Assembly (NCBI GenBank): GCA_964483325.1
Contig: CAZAAW010000007.1
Coordinates: 62,001 to 126,000, forward strand
Reading direction: 5' to 3'
Length of the DNA stretch: 64,000 nt
From: CAZAAW01 sp964483325
GTDB lineage: Bacteria; Pseudomonadota; Alphaproteobacteria; Rhizobiales; Kaistiaceae
The notes under the pieces: generated by a model
Seen by the model: only the letters and a program-made list of their open reading frames with translations
Told to the model about the DNA's origin: nothing
Databases searched by the model: none
Shown here: in pieces, positions 50,968-59,122 of the stretch
How the letters are laid out: each line of letters starts with the position of its first letter
Numbering within the stretch: the stretch's first letter is position 1
Program-made: the position numbers and the translations under genes

Positions 50968-53282
50968 TTGGCGGCTTCCTGATAGTCGCTGGTGCGCTCG
51001 CCGGCGACGTCGCTGACCGTGGTCGGGATGTCGATGGTGAAGCGCGTGCCCTTGCCGACCTCGCTGGCGAGATCGATGCGGCCCTGCAGCCGGTTGGTGA
51101 CGAGATTGTAGACGATGTGCAGGCCGAGGCCGGTATTGCCGCGGCCGCGCCCGGTGGTGAAGAACGGGTCGAACACCTTGCCGATGCTGTCCGGCGCGAT
51201 GCCGTGGCCGTCGTCGGCAAAGACGATGCGCGCCGTGCCGGGGCGCGGCTCGCTGACCGTGATCGACATATGGCCGGCCTCGCCGGGGGCGTAGGCATGG
51301 CTGAGGGCGTTCATCAGAAGATTGGTCAGCACCTGGCCGAGCGAGCCGGGATAGCTGTCGAGGACGAGGCCCGGCCGGCAGTCCACCGAGACCTCATGAC
51401 CGCCCTTGCGCAGCGCCGGGCCCAGGCTGGTGAGGAGGTCGTCCAGCCATTCCTTCATGTCGAAGCGGCGCCGCTCGCCGCTCGCCTGGTCGGTCGCCAC
51501 CTGCTTGAAGCTGTGCACCAGATTGGCGGCGCGGGTGAGGTTGCCGGTCAGGAGGGCGGTGCCCTCGGTCATGCGCGCCACGAAGCGGTCGACCGCCGAG
51601 CGCGCCAGCTGCCGCGACGCGGCCGCCTCGTTGAAGCGCCGCACCTCGTCGGTGATCAGCGTCGAAGTGGTGAGGGCGATGCCGAGCGGCGTGTTGATCT
51701 CGTGCGACACGCCGGCGACGAGCTGCCCGAGCGAGGCGAGCTTTTCCGCCTGGACAAGGTCGGCCTGGGCCTTCTGCAGGGTCACCAGCGCCGCATCGGC
51801 GCGGTCCTTGGCGCGGGTCAGCGCCTTCTCGCGGCGGCGGATTTCGGTGACGAGGAAATTGGTGGCGCGCGCCATGTCGCCGAGCTCGTCGGCACGCTCC
51901 GTCTCGGCGATCGAGCCGACCGTCGGATCGGCTGCCGCAAGGTCCATCATGTCCTGCTGCAGCCGTTGCAGCGGCCGGGTGATGGAGCGGGCGACGATCC
52001 AGCCGGTCAGCGAGCCGAGGAACAGGCCGATCGCCGCGCCGATGACGAGGATGTTGCGGATGACGCTGGACAGCGACTTGGCGTCGTTGGTCAGGAGGTC
52101 GTTGAGGATGCGGGCGCCGTTGATCATCGTCTGCGCCGCGGTGTCCATCTCGGTGATGATCTGGTTCTGCTTGCGCAGCCCGTCGGTGGTCGTCGCCAGG
52201 CCGCGCTGCCACTGCTCGATGGCGTCGATCATCTCCGTCTGGATAAGCGGCGAGATGGGCAGGGACGCCACGGTCGCCGCCAGGTCGCGGCTGCGGTCGA
52301 AGACGGCGCTGGCGGCCGTCACATCGCGGTTCGACAGGGCCGCGGCGGCGAAATTGCCGAGCTTCAGCGTGGTGATGGCGATGTTCTGCGTCGCCTGCTC
52401 GGTCTCGTGTGCCTGGACCGAATAGGTCAGCAGTTCCGCCAGCTCGTCATGCAGCGAGCGCTGCGCCGTGGTGTTGATCTTGAGGAGACGCTCCAGCCAG
52501 TTGGTGAGGGCGCCATAGGCCGCCGACCGGGCGGTGCCGCCGTCCGGCGCAGTGGCGGCCGCCGTGTAGTCGGCGACAAGCCGGTCGAGCGCGGCAGCCT
52601 GCGCTTCGTCATTGCCGGCGCGCAGTGCGCCGCCGAGGCTCGCCGCCGTATCGGTGAGGCGCTTGATCTCCAGGCCGGCGCCGGGGTCGGCGTCTCCCGC
52701 CGTCGCCAGCCGCAGCTCGGCGTCGCCGACCACGCCGCGCAGATCCTGGGCGCGATCGACGATGTCGCGCGCCACCCGCAGCCGCCGGTCCTTCTCGGTG
52801 AGGGAGACGACGATGTCGGCGTTCGACTGGTGCTGGCGGTCGCGCGCCTGATCGGTCAGCTGCACCAGCGTCTCGGCGCGGCTCGCCATGTCGGCGATCA
52901 GCGTGTCGTTGCGGGCCGTCACGTCGGTGAACTGGCCCATTAGCTGGACGTAGCTGTCGAGTGCGGCGCGGGCGCGCCCGGTGGCCGTCTTGTGGCGCTC
53001 CGTGCGCGAGGAATCCTCCAGCGCCTGGAGCTCGGCATGGGCTGCCGTGGCGAAGGTCCAGAACCGGTGCTCGTGGGCGGCGCGGCCGCTGGCCTGCGCA
53101 TTCATGTATTCGTCCCGCTCGGAGACGGCGACGAGCAGGTTGCGGTAGATGGCGCTGGCCGACACGGCGCCGTCACGCGCCTTGTCGGCCTCGTTCAGCA
53201 GCAGGAAGGCGACGACCGCGATCGCCGCGGCGATGGCGATCGGAATGCCGCCGACCAGCAGAATCTTGACGCTGATGCGCAT
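50964..53282 (-). CDS. Membrane sensor histidine kinase with large periplasmic helical domain
   Basis: A 772-residue kinase. TM1 is at about 7-29. The periplasmic region (30-407) is almost entirely helical, suggesting an HBM/TorS-like double four-helix bundle. TM2 is at 408-430, then HAMP (431-485) and a coiled coil. The HisKA phospho-acceptor is H527 in GVSHEINTPLG, followed by HATPase with DDGHGIAPDS and GRGNTGLGL. The ATG at 53282 is chosen because the helix begins there. Its stop overlaps the binding-protein ATG, so the two are cotranslated and probably interact. No response regulator is adjacent; the OmpR/receiver-kinase pair at 55.3-57.3 kb is a candidate partner. Confidence 0.9.
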   Translation of the reverse strand: MRISVKILLVGGIPIAIAAAIAVVAFLLLNEADKARDGAVSASAIYRNLLVAVSERDEYMNAQASGRAAHEHRFWTFATAAHAELQALEDSSRTERHKTATGRARAALDSYVQLMGQFTDVTARNDTLIADMASRAETLVQLTDQARDRQHQSNADIVVSLTEKDRRLRVARDIVDRAQDLRGVVGDAELRLATAGDADPGAGLEIKRLTDTAASLGGALRAGNDEAQAAALDRLVADYTAAATAPDGGTARSAAYGALTNWLERLLKINTTAQRSLHDELAELLTYSVQAHETEQATQNIAITTLKLGNFAAAALSNRDVTAASAVFDRSRDLAATVASLPISPLIQTEMIDAIEQWQRGLATTTDGLRKQNQIITEMDTAAQTMINGARILNDLLTNDAKSLSSVIRNILVIGAAIGLFLGSLTGWIVARSITRPLQRLQQDMMDLAAADPTVGSIAETERADELGDMARATNFLVTEIRRREKALTRAKDRADAALVTLQKAQADLVQAEKLASLGQLVAGVSHEINTPLGIALTTSTLITDEVRRFNEAAASRQLARSAVDRFVARMTEGTALLTGNLTRAANLVHSFKQVATDQASGERRRFDMKEWLDDLLTSLGPALRKGGHEVSVDCRPGLVLDSYPGSLGQVLTNLLMNALSHAYAPGEAGHMSITVSEPRPGTARIVFADDGHGIAPDSIGKVFDPFFTTGRGRGNTGLGLHIVYNLVTNRLQGRIDLASEVGKGTRFTIDIPTTVSDVAGERTSDYQEAAK

Positions 53283-53458
53283 CCATCCCCCGCGTCTGAG
53301 ACGCGACCGCGCCCCATCGCCGGCGATGCCGTCGCCATCCTCGAGGGGCGACGCCATTCTAGCAGAAGCGATCAGTGCGCGCGGCGGCGCATCATACGCC
53401 GCCGCGACAGGACCTGTTCCGCTTCCGTGGCCGTATCCGGTGACCGCCGCCGGTGCGG

Positions 53459-54013
53459 TCATGCCACGGCCGGAAGCGCCAGCGGCAGGGCGCGCGACAG
53501 GTGCGCCAGCTCCGGCCCACCGGGAAGGTGCAGCATGCCGATCTCGCTGTACCCGGCGATGCGGAAGCCGGCGGACACCCGTTCGGGCAGGACGGCATCG
53601 GCGAAATTGTAGCCGGCTGCCGCCGCGTCGGCTTCGGCCGCGGCGATGGTCCAGCGCATCACGGCAAGGCCGGGGGTCCGCGGCGCGAAGAGCATCCACA
53701 GGAGCGCCGTCCGGTCGCGCCATGCCGCCCAGCCGGGCTTGCCGCTCAGTGCCGCCGTGGCAGCACTGCCGACCATCGGCTCCCAGCCGCCGGCGCCGAT
53801 GATCTCGCCGTCGCTGTGCGCGACGAAGAAGGCGCCTTCGGCCGCCATGCGGCGATAGACCGGGCGCATGAGCGCCAGGAGGGCGGCCGCCTCGTCGGCA
53901 TCCTCGCCGGGATCGAGCCAGAGATGGGTGGCGTGCAGATGCGAAAGCAGCGCCAGCTCGTCCGCCGCGGCGCGGCGAAGCTGCGGCCGCGCCTCCGGGA
54001 TCGCCGTCCTCAT
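53459..54013 (-). CDS. Degenerate GNAT-like protein, copy 1
   Basis: A 184-residue protein with a GNAT-like order: RRAAADELALLSHLHATHLW, then FFVAHSDGEIIGAGGWEP and the C-terminal GYSEIGMLHLPGG. The acetyl-CoA loop, normally R/Q-x-x-G-x-G/A, reads APRTPGLAVMRWTIAAAEAD and is not conserved. It overlaps its paralogue upstream by 4 bases. The function is unknown, and it may have lost catalysis. It sits between the sensor kinase and the small secreted protein. Confidence 0.75.
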   Translation of the reverse strand: MRTAIPEARPQLRRAAADELALLSHLHATHLWLDPGEDADEAAALLALMRPVYRRMAAEGAFFVAHSDGEIIGAGGWEPMVGSAATAALSGKPGWAAWRDRTALLWMLFAPRTPGLAVMRWTIAAAEADAAAAGYNFADAVLPERVSAGFRIAGYSEIGMLHLPGGPELAHLSRALPLALPAVA

Positions 54014-54594
54014 GCCGCCACCTTGACGCCGTTCAGCGGCTTGCGCAGGCGAAGGATCGGCAGAAGGCTGCTGCCGTTGCCGAGGCCGATGGCGAGCTGG
54101 CCGATGGGCCGGTAGCCGAGGGAGCGATAGACGGTCGCCGGACCGAAGGTGACGAAGGCATCGGCATGGTTGCGGCCCGCGGCGGCCGCATCCGCCTCGG
54201 CAGCGCTGAGGAGCGGCGCCGCCAGCTCGGTGAAGCTCCAGCGCGGGCCGACGAACAGCATGCGAATCACCGCCACCGCCTCGTCGTCGATGAGGCGCAC
54301 CGGCTGCCCTGTGCCGTCGACGAGCCGGTCGGGCGTGGCGAGGCTATCGAGCGGCGTCCAGGCGGCGGCGCCGGCCATGTCGCCATTCGCCTCCGCGACG
54401 AAGACCCCGCAGCCGGCGAAGCTGCGCAGCTCGGCGGTGGGCACGAGATCGAGAAAGGCGCTGATATCGGTGGCGTCGTAGCCGGCCATCTCGACCGACC
54501 ACAGATGGGCGATATGCAGCTGCCGGATCATCCGCGCCTCGCCGTCGGCGGCGCGCCGGATGGTGAAGCGGGGCGGCTTGAAGAAAGAGAACAT
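54010..54594 (-). CDS. Degenerate GNAT-like protein, copy 2
   Basis: A 194-residue paralogue of the next gene downstream, sharing IRRAADGEARMIRQLHIAHL, VFVAEANGDMAGAAAW and AAEADAAAAGRNHADAF. The motif A loop (GPRWSFTELAAPLLSA) again lacks the usual glycines. A longer reading from upstream would add a Ser/Pro-rich N-terminus and is less likely than the ATG at 54594. A 4-base overlap joins the two genes, which suggests a heteromer or duplicated function. Confidence 0.75.
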   Translation of the reverse strand: MFSFFKPPRFTIRRAADGEARMIRQLHIAHLWSVEMAGYDATDISAFLDLVPTAELRSFAGCGVFVAEANGDMAGAAAWTPLDSLATPDRLVDGTGQPVRLIDDEAVAVIRMLFVGPRWSFTELAAPLLSAAEADAAAAGRNHADAFVTFGPATVYRSLGYRPIGQLAIGLGNGSSLLPILRLRKPLNGVKVAA

Positions 54595-54658
54595 TGCGCT
54601 GTCGCTGTGCACGGCGGTCACCCGGGAAAAGGCGGATGCGCTGTCGGAAGGAAAAGTA

Positions 54659-54688
54659 GGGTCCGGCGAACTTGCGAGCGCCGGACCC
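54659..54688 (-). terminator. Rho-independent terminator of the small secreted-protein gene
   Basis: GGGTCCGGCG (54659-54668) and CGCCGGACCC (54679-54688) pair perfectly around a 10-base loop. On the reverse strand the stem is followed by TACTTTTCC, a short U run. It lies about 60 bases past the stop of the secreted protein. Confidence 0.7.
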
Positions 54689-54747
54689 TCACGGGTCGCC
54701 GTCCGAGGGGGCGGAAAGGCGACGACCCGAAACAAACCTGTTGCGCC

Positions 54748-55125
54748 CTAGCGGGCGGCGAGCTGCATGACCGGCACGCGCACCAGAACGGTGGTGTTGG
54801 CTTCGGCAGTGCGGTGCTCGATGGTGATGGTGCGGGCGGCCACGGTCTCCATGCCTTCGGCATGGATCAGGCAGTCCGGCGCGACATAGGGCCAGGGCTG
54901 CGCCTCGCAGGCATTGGCGGCGGCCGGCATCGGCAGGCGGTCGGTCTTGCCCGCGGCCGTCGGCGTCGGGGTGACGGTGCTGGCGGTGCCGAAGGCGTCG
55001 GTCCAGCGGCTGCCGTCCTTGGCGATTGCCGCGGCGGCGCCTTCATTGCCCAGCGTCAGCATTCCGGCAGCGCACACGGCGGTCACGCCGGTGAGAAAGG
55101 CTGCAATGGAAGTGGTGATCTTCAT
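54748..55125 (-). CDS. Small secreted protein of unknown function
   Basis: A 125-residue protein with a signal peptide or anchor at residues 1-23 (MKITTSIAAFLTGVTAVCAA and following). The mature part contains NACEAQPWPYVAPDCL, whose two cysteines could form a disulfide, then a beta-rich TITIEHRTAEANTTVLV end. The PWPY-x-x-PDC pattern seems familiar from small rhizobial envelope proteins, but no function is known to me. The ATG at 55125 is supported by the signal sequence. It has its own terminator, and a GGGGCC/GGCCCC dyad lies 14 bases upstream of the ATG. Confidence 0.75.
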   Translation of the reverse strand: MKITTSIAAFLTGVTAVCAAGMLTLGNEGAAAAIAKDGSRWTDAFGTASTVTPTPTAAGKTDRLPMPAAANACEAQPWPYVAPDCLIHAEGMETVAARTITIEHRTAEANTTVLVRVPVMQLAAR

Positions 55126-55237
55126 CTCGGCGTCCTCTGGGGCCATCGGTGGGCCCCGTTTGATGACGCCAAACTAGAAGCGGGCTGTTTCCGCCGATTT
55201 GCGCCGGACGCGGAAAATGGTTTCGCGTGTTGCGCCG

Positions 55238-55271
55238 TTTGTTGCGTCGCCCCTCACAGCGACGCAACAAA
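55238..55271. repeat. Perfect 12-base inverted repeat between the OmpR gene and the secreted-protein gene
   Basis: TTTGTTGCGTCG (55238-55249) and CGACGCAACAAA (55260-55271) are exact complements around a 10-base loop. The site lies 18 bases downstream of the OmpR-type stop and about 110 bases upstream of the secreted-protein ATG. There is no U tract, so it may be a terminator stem, an operator or both. Confidence 0.55.
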
Positions 55272-55288
55272 TGCCGAAATGCTGCGGA

Positions 55289-56002
55289 TCAGCCGGCGGC
55301 GGGATCGGGCGAGAACATGTAGCCGGCGCCGCGCACGGTGCGGATCACCTGCGGATTGCCCGGGTCGGGCTCGATCTTCTTGCGGATGCGGGTGATGCGC
55401 ACGTCGATCGCCCGGTCGAAGGCGTCCGGATCGCGCGCCTGGGCGAGGTCGAGCAGGCGCTCGCGCGACAGCACGCGCCGCGGATTGTCGGCGAAGGCCT
55501 TCAGCAGGTTGAACTCCGACGCCGTCAGGATTTCTTCATGGCCCGATTCGTCGAACAGGCGGCGAGCGTCGAGGTCGAGCCACTTGGTGCCGATGCGCAC
55601 CTCGTTCCGTTTCTCCGCCGCCGGGGCCGGGGCGGCGGCGCGCCGCAGCACCGACCGGATGCGGGCCAGCAATTCGCGCAGCTCCGCCGGCTTGGCGAGA
55701 TAGTCGTCGGCGCCGAGCTCCAGCCCGACAACGCGGTCGATCGGGCTTGCCGTCGCCGTCAGCATGATGACCGGAACATTGCCCGTCTGCTTCAGGTGGC
55801 GCACCAGCGACAGGCCGTCCTCCTCCGGCATGTTGAGGTCGAGCACCACCAGGTCGGCGCGGTCCTTCGCCAGCGCCTCGCGCAGCGCCGCGCCGCCGTC
55901 GCACAGCGTCACCTCGAAACCGTGCATTCGCAGGTAGTCGCCGACCATGTCGCGGGCGGCGGCCTCGTCGTCGACGACAAAGATGTGCTGGGTCTGGCTC
56001 AT
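55289..56002 (-). CDS. OmpR-family response regulator
   Basis: A 237-residue regulator. The receiver domain (1-120) has the acidic pair VVDDE, phospho-acceptor D in VVLDLNMPEEDG, T in MLTATA and K in YLAKP. A winged helix (140-232) follows with LTASEFNLLKAF and RTVRGAGYMF. It overlaps the upstream receiver-kinase gene by 4 bases (ATGA), so both are one operon, kinase first. The targets are unknown; the palindrome at 55238 and the secreted-protein gene are the nearest candidates. Confidence 0.93.
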   Translation of the reverse strand: MSQTQHIFVVDDEAAARDMVGDYLRMHGFEVTLCDGGAALREALAKDRADLVVLDLNMPEEDGLSLVRHLKQTGNVPVIMLTATASPIDRVVGLELGADDYLAKPAELRELLARIRSVLRRAAAPAPAAEKRNEVRIGTKWLDLDARRLFDESGHEEILTASEFNLLKAFADNPRRVLSRERLLDLAQARDPDAFDRAIDVRITRIRKKIEPDPGNPQVIRTVRGAGYMFSPDPAAG

Positions 56003-57318
56003 GATGGCAGGTGCTGCTCTGTCCGGAGCGGAAGGGAGAAGGAGAAGACGGCGCCGCCCGCCTCGCCATTGCGGCCGCTGATGTGGCCGCCATGCAGGTC
56101 AATGATGCGCTTGACGATGGAAAGGCCGAGGCCGGTCGACGCCTCGCCGCCGGTCGGCTTGGCCGACAGGCGCTGGAAGCGGCCGAACAGCCGGTCGGTA
56201 TCTTCCGGCAGCAGGCCGGGGCCGCTGTCGCGGATCTCGAAGAAGACCGCGTCGGCGCGCGGCGCCAGCTCGATCTCCGCCCAGCCGCCGATCGGGCTGT
56301 ATTTGATGGCGTTGCTGACGAGATTGTCGATCGCCTCGCGCAGCAGGTCCGGATCGCCGGGAGCCGGCAGCGTCTCCGGCATGGTGAGCCGCATCGCCTG
56401 CGCCTTGCGCTCGGCCAGCGGCCGGTTGGCCTCCACCACCTCGCGCACCAGCCGCGCCAGATCGAGCGCGTCGTCGCGGACGCTGACATCGGCGGCATCG
56501 GCCATGGCATCGGCGATCAGCCGGTCAACCATCTCGGTGAGGCGGCGCGCCGCATCGCGGATATGGCCGATCTGCGTCGCCAGCGGGGCGGTCGGCGCAG
56601 GGCCGCTGGCGAGGATTTCGGCCATCATTTCGGTGCGGCCGAGGATGACGCCGAGCGGGTTCTTGAGGTCGTGCGCGACAGTGCCGAGGATCTCGTTCTT
56701 GAAGGCGTTCACCTTCTGCAGCCGCTGCCAGCGCGATTCGAGGCGGCGGTTGGCGGCCAGCAGCTCCCCGGTGCGCGCCTGGACCCGCTCCTCGAGGCTC
56801 TGGTTCGCTTCCTCGAGGCGCAGCTGCATGTCGCGCAGGCGGCTCAACTGGTCGTAGCTGCGCAGCGCCGCCGTCATGGAGGTGAACAGCTTCTCGGCGG
56901 TCAGCTCGGTCTTGGCCTTGTAGTCGTTGATGTCGTAGTCGACGACGATCCGCTGCTCGGGCGCCTGGCCGGGTTGGCCGGTGCGCAGAATGATGCGCAC
57001 CAGCTCGTTGCCGAGATCCTTGCGGACATAATTCACCAGATCGAGCCCGGCCTGGTCCGATTCCATCACCACGTCGAGCAGCACCACCGCCATGTCGGCA
57101 TGGTCCCGCATCAGAGCCCGGCCTTCGGCGGCGCTGCGGGCCGAAAGCAGCTCCAGGCCGCGTCCGTCGAGCGCGTAGTCGCTAAGCGCGAAGCGCGTGC
57201 CGTCATGCACGGCCGCGTCGTCGTCGATGACGGCGACCTTCCAGCGCGGCCCGGCGTCGCGTACCGGCTGGCTGTCGTCATCGTCAAAGACGGTGATGAA
57301 ATCGGCCTCGTTCTCCAT
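55999..57318 (-). CDS. Soluble hybrid histidine kinase with N-terminal receiver and DUF3369-like segment
   Basis: A 439-residue protein without membrane segments. Residues about 25-115 are a receiver (VAVIDDDAAVHDG, D82 in LLDVVME). Residues 118-140 contain EQRIVVDYDINDYKAKTELT, the hallmark of DUF3369, which normally links a receiver to an HD output domain. A coiled coil leads to HisKA (H216 in TVAHDLKNPLG) and HATPase (DSGPGLLPED, GLGLSIV). A receiver in front of a kinase usually means the protein takes phosphate from another kinase, perhaps the one at 50964-53282. The ATG at 57318 is chosen over an upstream start with an Arg/Ala-rich leader. Confidence 0.9.
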   Translation of the reverse strand: MENEADFITVFDDDDSQPVRDAGPRWKVAVIDDDAAVHDGTRFALSDYALDGRGLELLSARSAAEGRALMRDHADMAVVLLDVVMESDQAGLDLVNYVRKDLGNELVRIILRTGQPGQAPEQRIVVDYDINDYKAKTELTAEKLFTSMTAALRSYDQLSRLRDMQLRLEEANQSLEERVQARTGELLAANRRLESRWQRLQKVNAFKNEILGTVAHDLKNPLGVILGRTEMMAEILASGPAPTAPLATQIGHIRDAARRLTEMVDRLIADAMADAADVSVRDDALDLARLVREVVEANRPLAERKAQAMRLTMPETLPAPGDPDLLREAIDNLVSNAIKYSPIGGWAEIELAPRADAVFFEIRDSGPGLLPEDTDRLFGRFQRLSAKPTGGEASTGLGLSIVKRIIDLHGGHISGRNGEAGGAVFSFSLPLRTEQHLPS

Positions 57319-57552
57319 CCGGTTCGGGTCGGTCGTCCTCAGCCTGCAGGGAACCGCTGCGGCGCGTGGCGTGGCGCTCAAGGCAGCGTATGCCGCCAGA
57401 TTACCCGCGCTGCGCGAAAACGCCTAGCGTCCCGGGCGATTTCGCGCCGGCTGTCCGGTTCCGCCGCACGCCCCGGCCATGTGGCGTTCCCACGAAGCCG
57501 GAGGCAAAGTCGAGGGAAGCAACGGCAGCCACTGCCGCTGCGGCGATGCAGC

Positions 57553-57999
57553 CTATAGTGGTTTGCGGAAGAACACGACGCGCTCCGTCTCGGAAAATCC
57601 CAAGGCGGCATGGAACGCGTGGCTGGCGGAATTCTTGAGGAGGGCGTCGGAAGCGAATTCAACGCAGCCGGCCGATCTTCCCCAGTCGGCGACGGCATTG
57701 CAGAGGAGCCGCGCGACACCCTTCCGCCTGTCGGCGGGCCGGACGTAAATCCCTTCGAGGAACAGGACCGGCGAGCTGCTGCAGCCGTTCACATAGTCAT
57801 GACGCAAGGCGGCCTCGGCGAACCCCACGGCTTCGCCCGAATCGCTGCATGCGATGAACGCAATCTCCTTGCCGCTTCCGGAAAGGAACGAGCCGACCAG
57901 CTCGGCACGGTGATCTTCAAGCGACTGATGCGGCCATAGCGCGAAGCGGAGCTGCGCCCATGGCTCGATATTGTTCATGGCTCCGATCTCGATATTCAT
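57553..57999 (-). CDS. Aminoglycoside 6'-N-acetyltransferase-like protein (AAC(6')-I type)
   Basis: A 148-residue GNAT protein very like the chromosomal AAC(6')-I enzymes. Matching blocks are WAQLRFALWPHQSLEDHRAE, AVGFAEAALRHDYVNGC-SSPV, FLEGIYVRPADRRKGVARLL, VEFASDALLKNSASHAFHAA and LGFSETERVVFFRKPL. The acetyl-CoA loop RRKGVA is intact. Length and N-terminal spacing fit the ATG at 57999. Such enzymes acetylate the 6'-amine of kanamycin- or gentamicin-type drugs; chromosomal ones often have other physiological substrates. It shows no mobile-element context. Confidence 0.87.
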   Translation of the reverse strand: MNIEIGAMNNIEPWAQLRFALWPHQSLEDHRAELVGSFLSGSGKEIAFIACSDSGEAVGFAEAALRHDYVNGCSSSPVLFLEGIYVRPADRRKGVARLLCNAVADWGRSAGCVEFASDALLKNSASHAFHAALGFSETERVVFFRKPL

Positions 58000-58131
58000 G
58001 TCGCAATGCATGCCCTTTCGCGAAGGTGGTCCGTAGGCGAGCAGATGGCCTTTTGATCGTCGTTTGAGTATCGGTCCTGCGCGGCCGTTCCAGACGGATG
58101 CGCCGCTCATCTCTCCCTCACGAGCGCCGTC

Positions 58132-59103
58132 GTGAAATTCCTCGACATCTTCACCCTTGCCCTTATCGGCTCCGTCATTCTCGGCGTGCTGCTGCCGGCA
58201 ACGGGGCAGTTTGCCGAGGTCTTCGGCATTGTCTCCGACCTCGGCGTCGGCCTCCTGTTCTTCCTGCACGGCGCGCGCCTGTCGCGGGCGGCGGTGGTGG
58301 CGGGCATCACGCATTGGCGGCTGCACCTTCTGGTGCTCGCCACGACCTTCGTCCTTTTCCCCGTCATCGGTCTGGCGGCCGGCCTGCTGCCGGAGGCGCT
58401 GTTGCCGGCGGCGCTCTATCCGGGCGTGCTCTTCCTCTGCCTGCTGCCGTCGACCGTCCAGTCGTCGATCGCCTTCACCTCGATCGCCGGCGGCAATGTT
58501 GCCGCCGCGGTGTGCTCGGCGACCGCCTCCAACATTCTCGGCATGTTCCTGACGCCGCTGCTCGCCGGTCTGTTCCTCGGCGGGCAGGGGGCCGGCTTCT
58601 CGCCCGGCACGCTGGGAGCGATCCTGTTGCAGCTGTTGCTGCCCTTCGTCGCCGGCCAGCTGCTGCAGCCCTGGATCGGCGCCTTCGTGGCGCGGCAGCG
58701 GCGTGTCTTCGCCATCACCGACCGCGGCGTGATTCTGGCTGTGGTCTATCTCGCCTTTTCACATGCCGCAGCGACCGGGCTGTGGCAGCAACTGTCGGTT
58801 GGCGGCTTCGTGGCGCTGATCCTGCTCATGACGGTGCTGCTGGCGCTGGTGCTGGCCTTCACCAGGGTGGCGGCGCGGGCCTTCGGATTCGGGCGCGAGG
58901 ACGAGATCGCCATCGTCTTCTGCGGCTCGAAGAAGAGCCTCGTCAGCGGCGTGCCGATGGCGAACGTGATCTTCCCGGCGGCCGATGTCGGGATGATCGT
59001 CCTGCCGGTGATGGTGTTCCACCAGATCCAGCTGCTGGTCTGCGCCGCTCTGGCGCGTCGTTACGCTGGCAGTGCCGCAAGGGCGTCCAGCCGCGCCGCG
59101 TGA
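58132..59103 (+). CDS. Bile acid:sodium symporter-like transporter (SBF-like family)
   Basis: A 323-residue membrane protein with about ten helices in two repeats. Markers of the SBF_like/YfeH branch are GLLFFLHGARLSRAAVVAGI, LLPSTVQSSIAFTSIAGGN and the crossover segment FCGSKKSLVSGVPMANVIFP. It probably carries an organic anion with Na+. The GTG at 58132 is the start; there is no strong ribosome site. It is divergent from the AAC(6')-like gene and converges with the protease gene. Confidence 0.88.
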   Translation: MKFLDIFTLALIGSVILGVLLPATGQFAEVFGIVSDLGVGLLFFLHGARLSRAAVVAGITHWRLHLLVLATTFVLFPVIGLAAGLLPEALLPAALYPGVLFLCLLPSTVQSSIAFTSIAGGNVAAAVCSATASNILGMFLTPLLAGLFLGGQGAGFSPGTLGAILLQLLLPFVAGQLLQPWIGAFVARQRRVFAITDRGVILAVVYLAFSHAAATGLWQQLSVGGFVALILLMTVLLALVLAFTRVAARAFGFGREDEIAIVFCGSKKSLVSGVPMANVIFPAADVGMIVLPVMVFHQIQLLVCAALARRYAGSAARASSRAA

Positions 59104-59122
59104 GCCAGGGCGGCGCCTCGTA

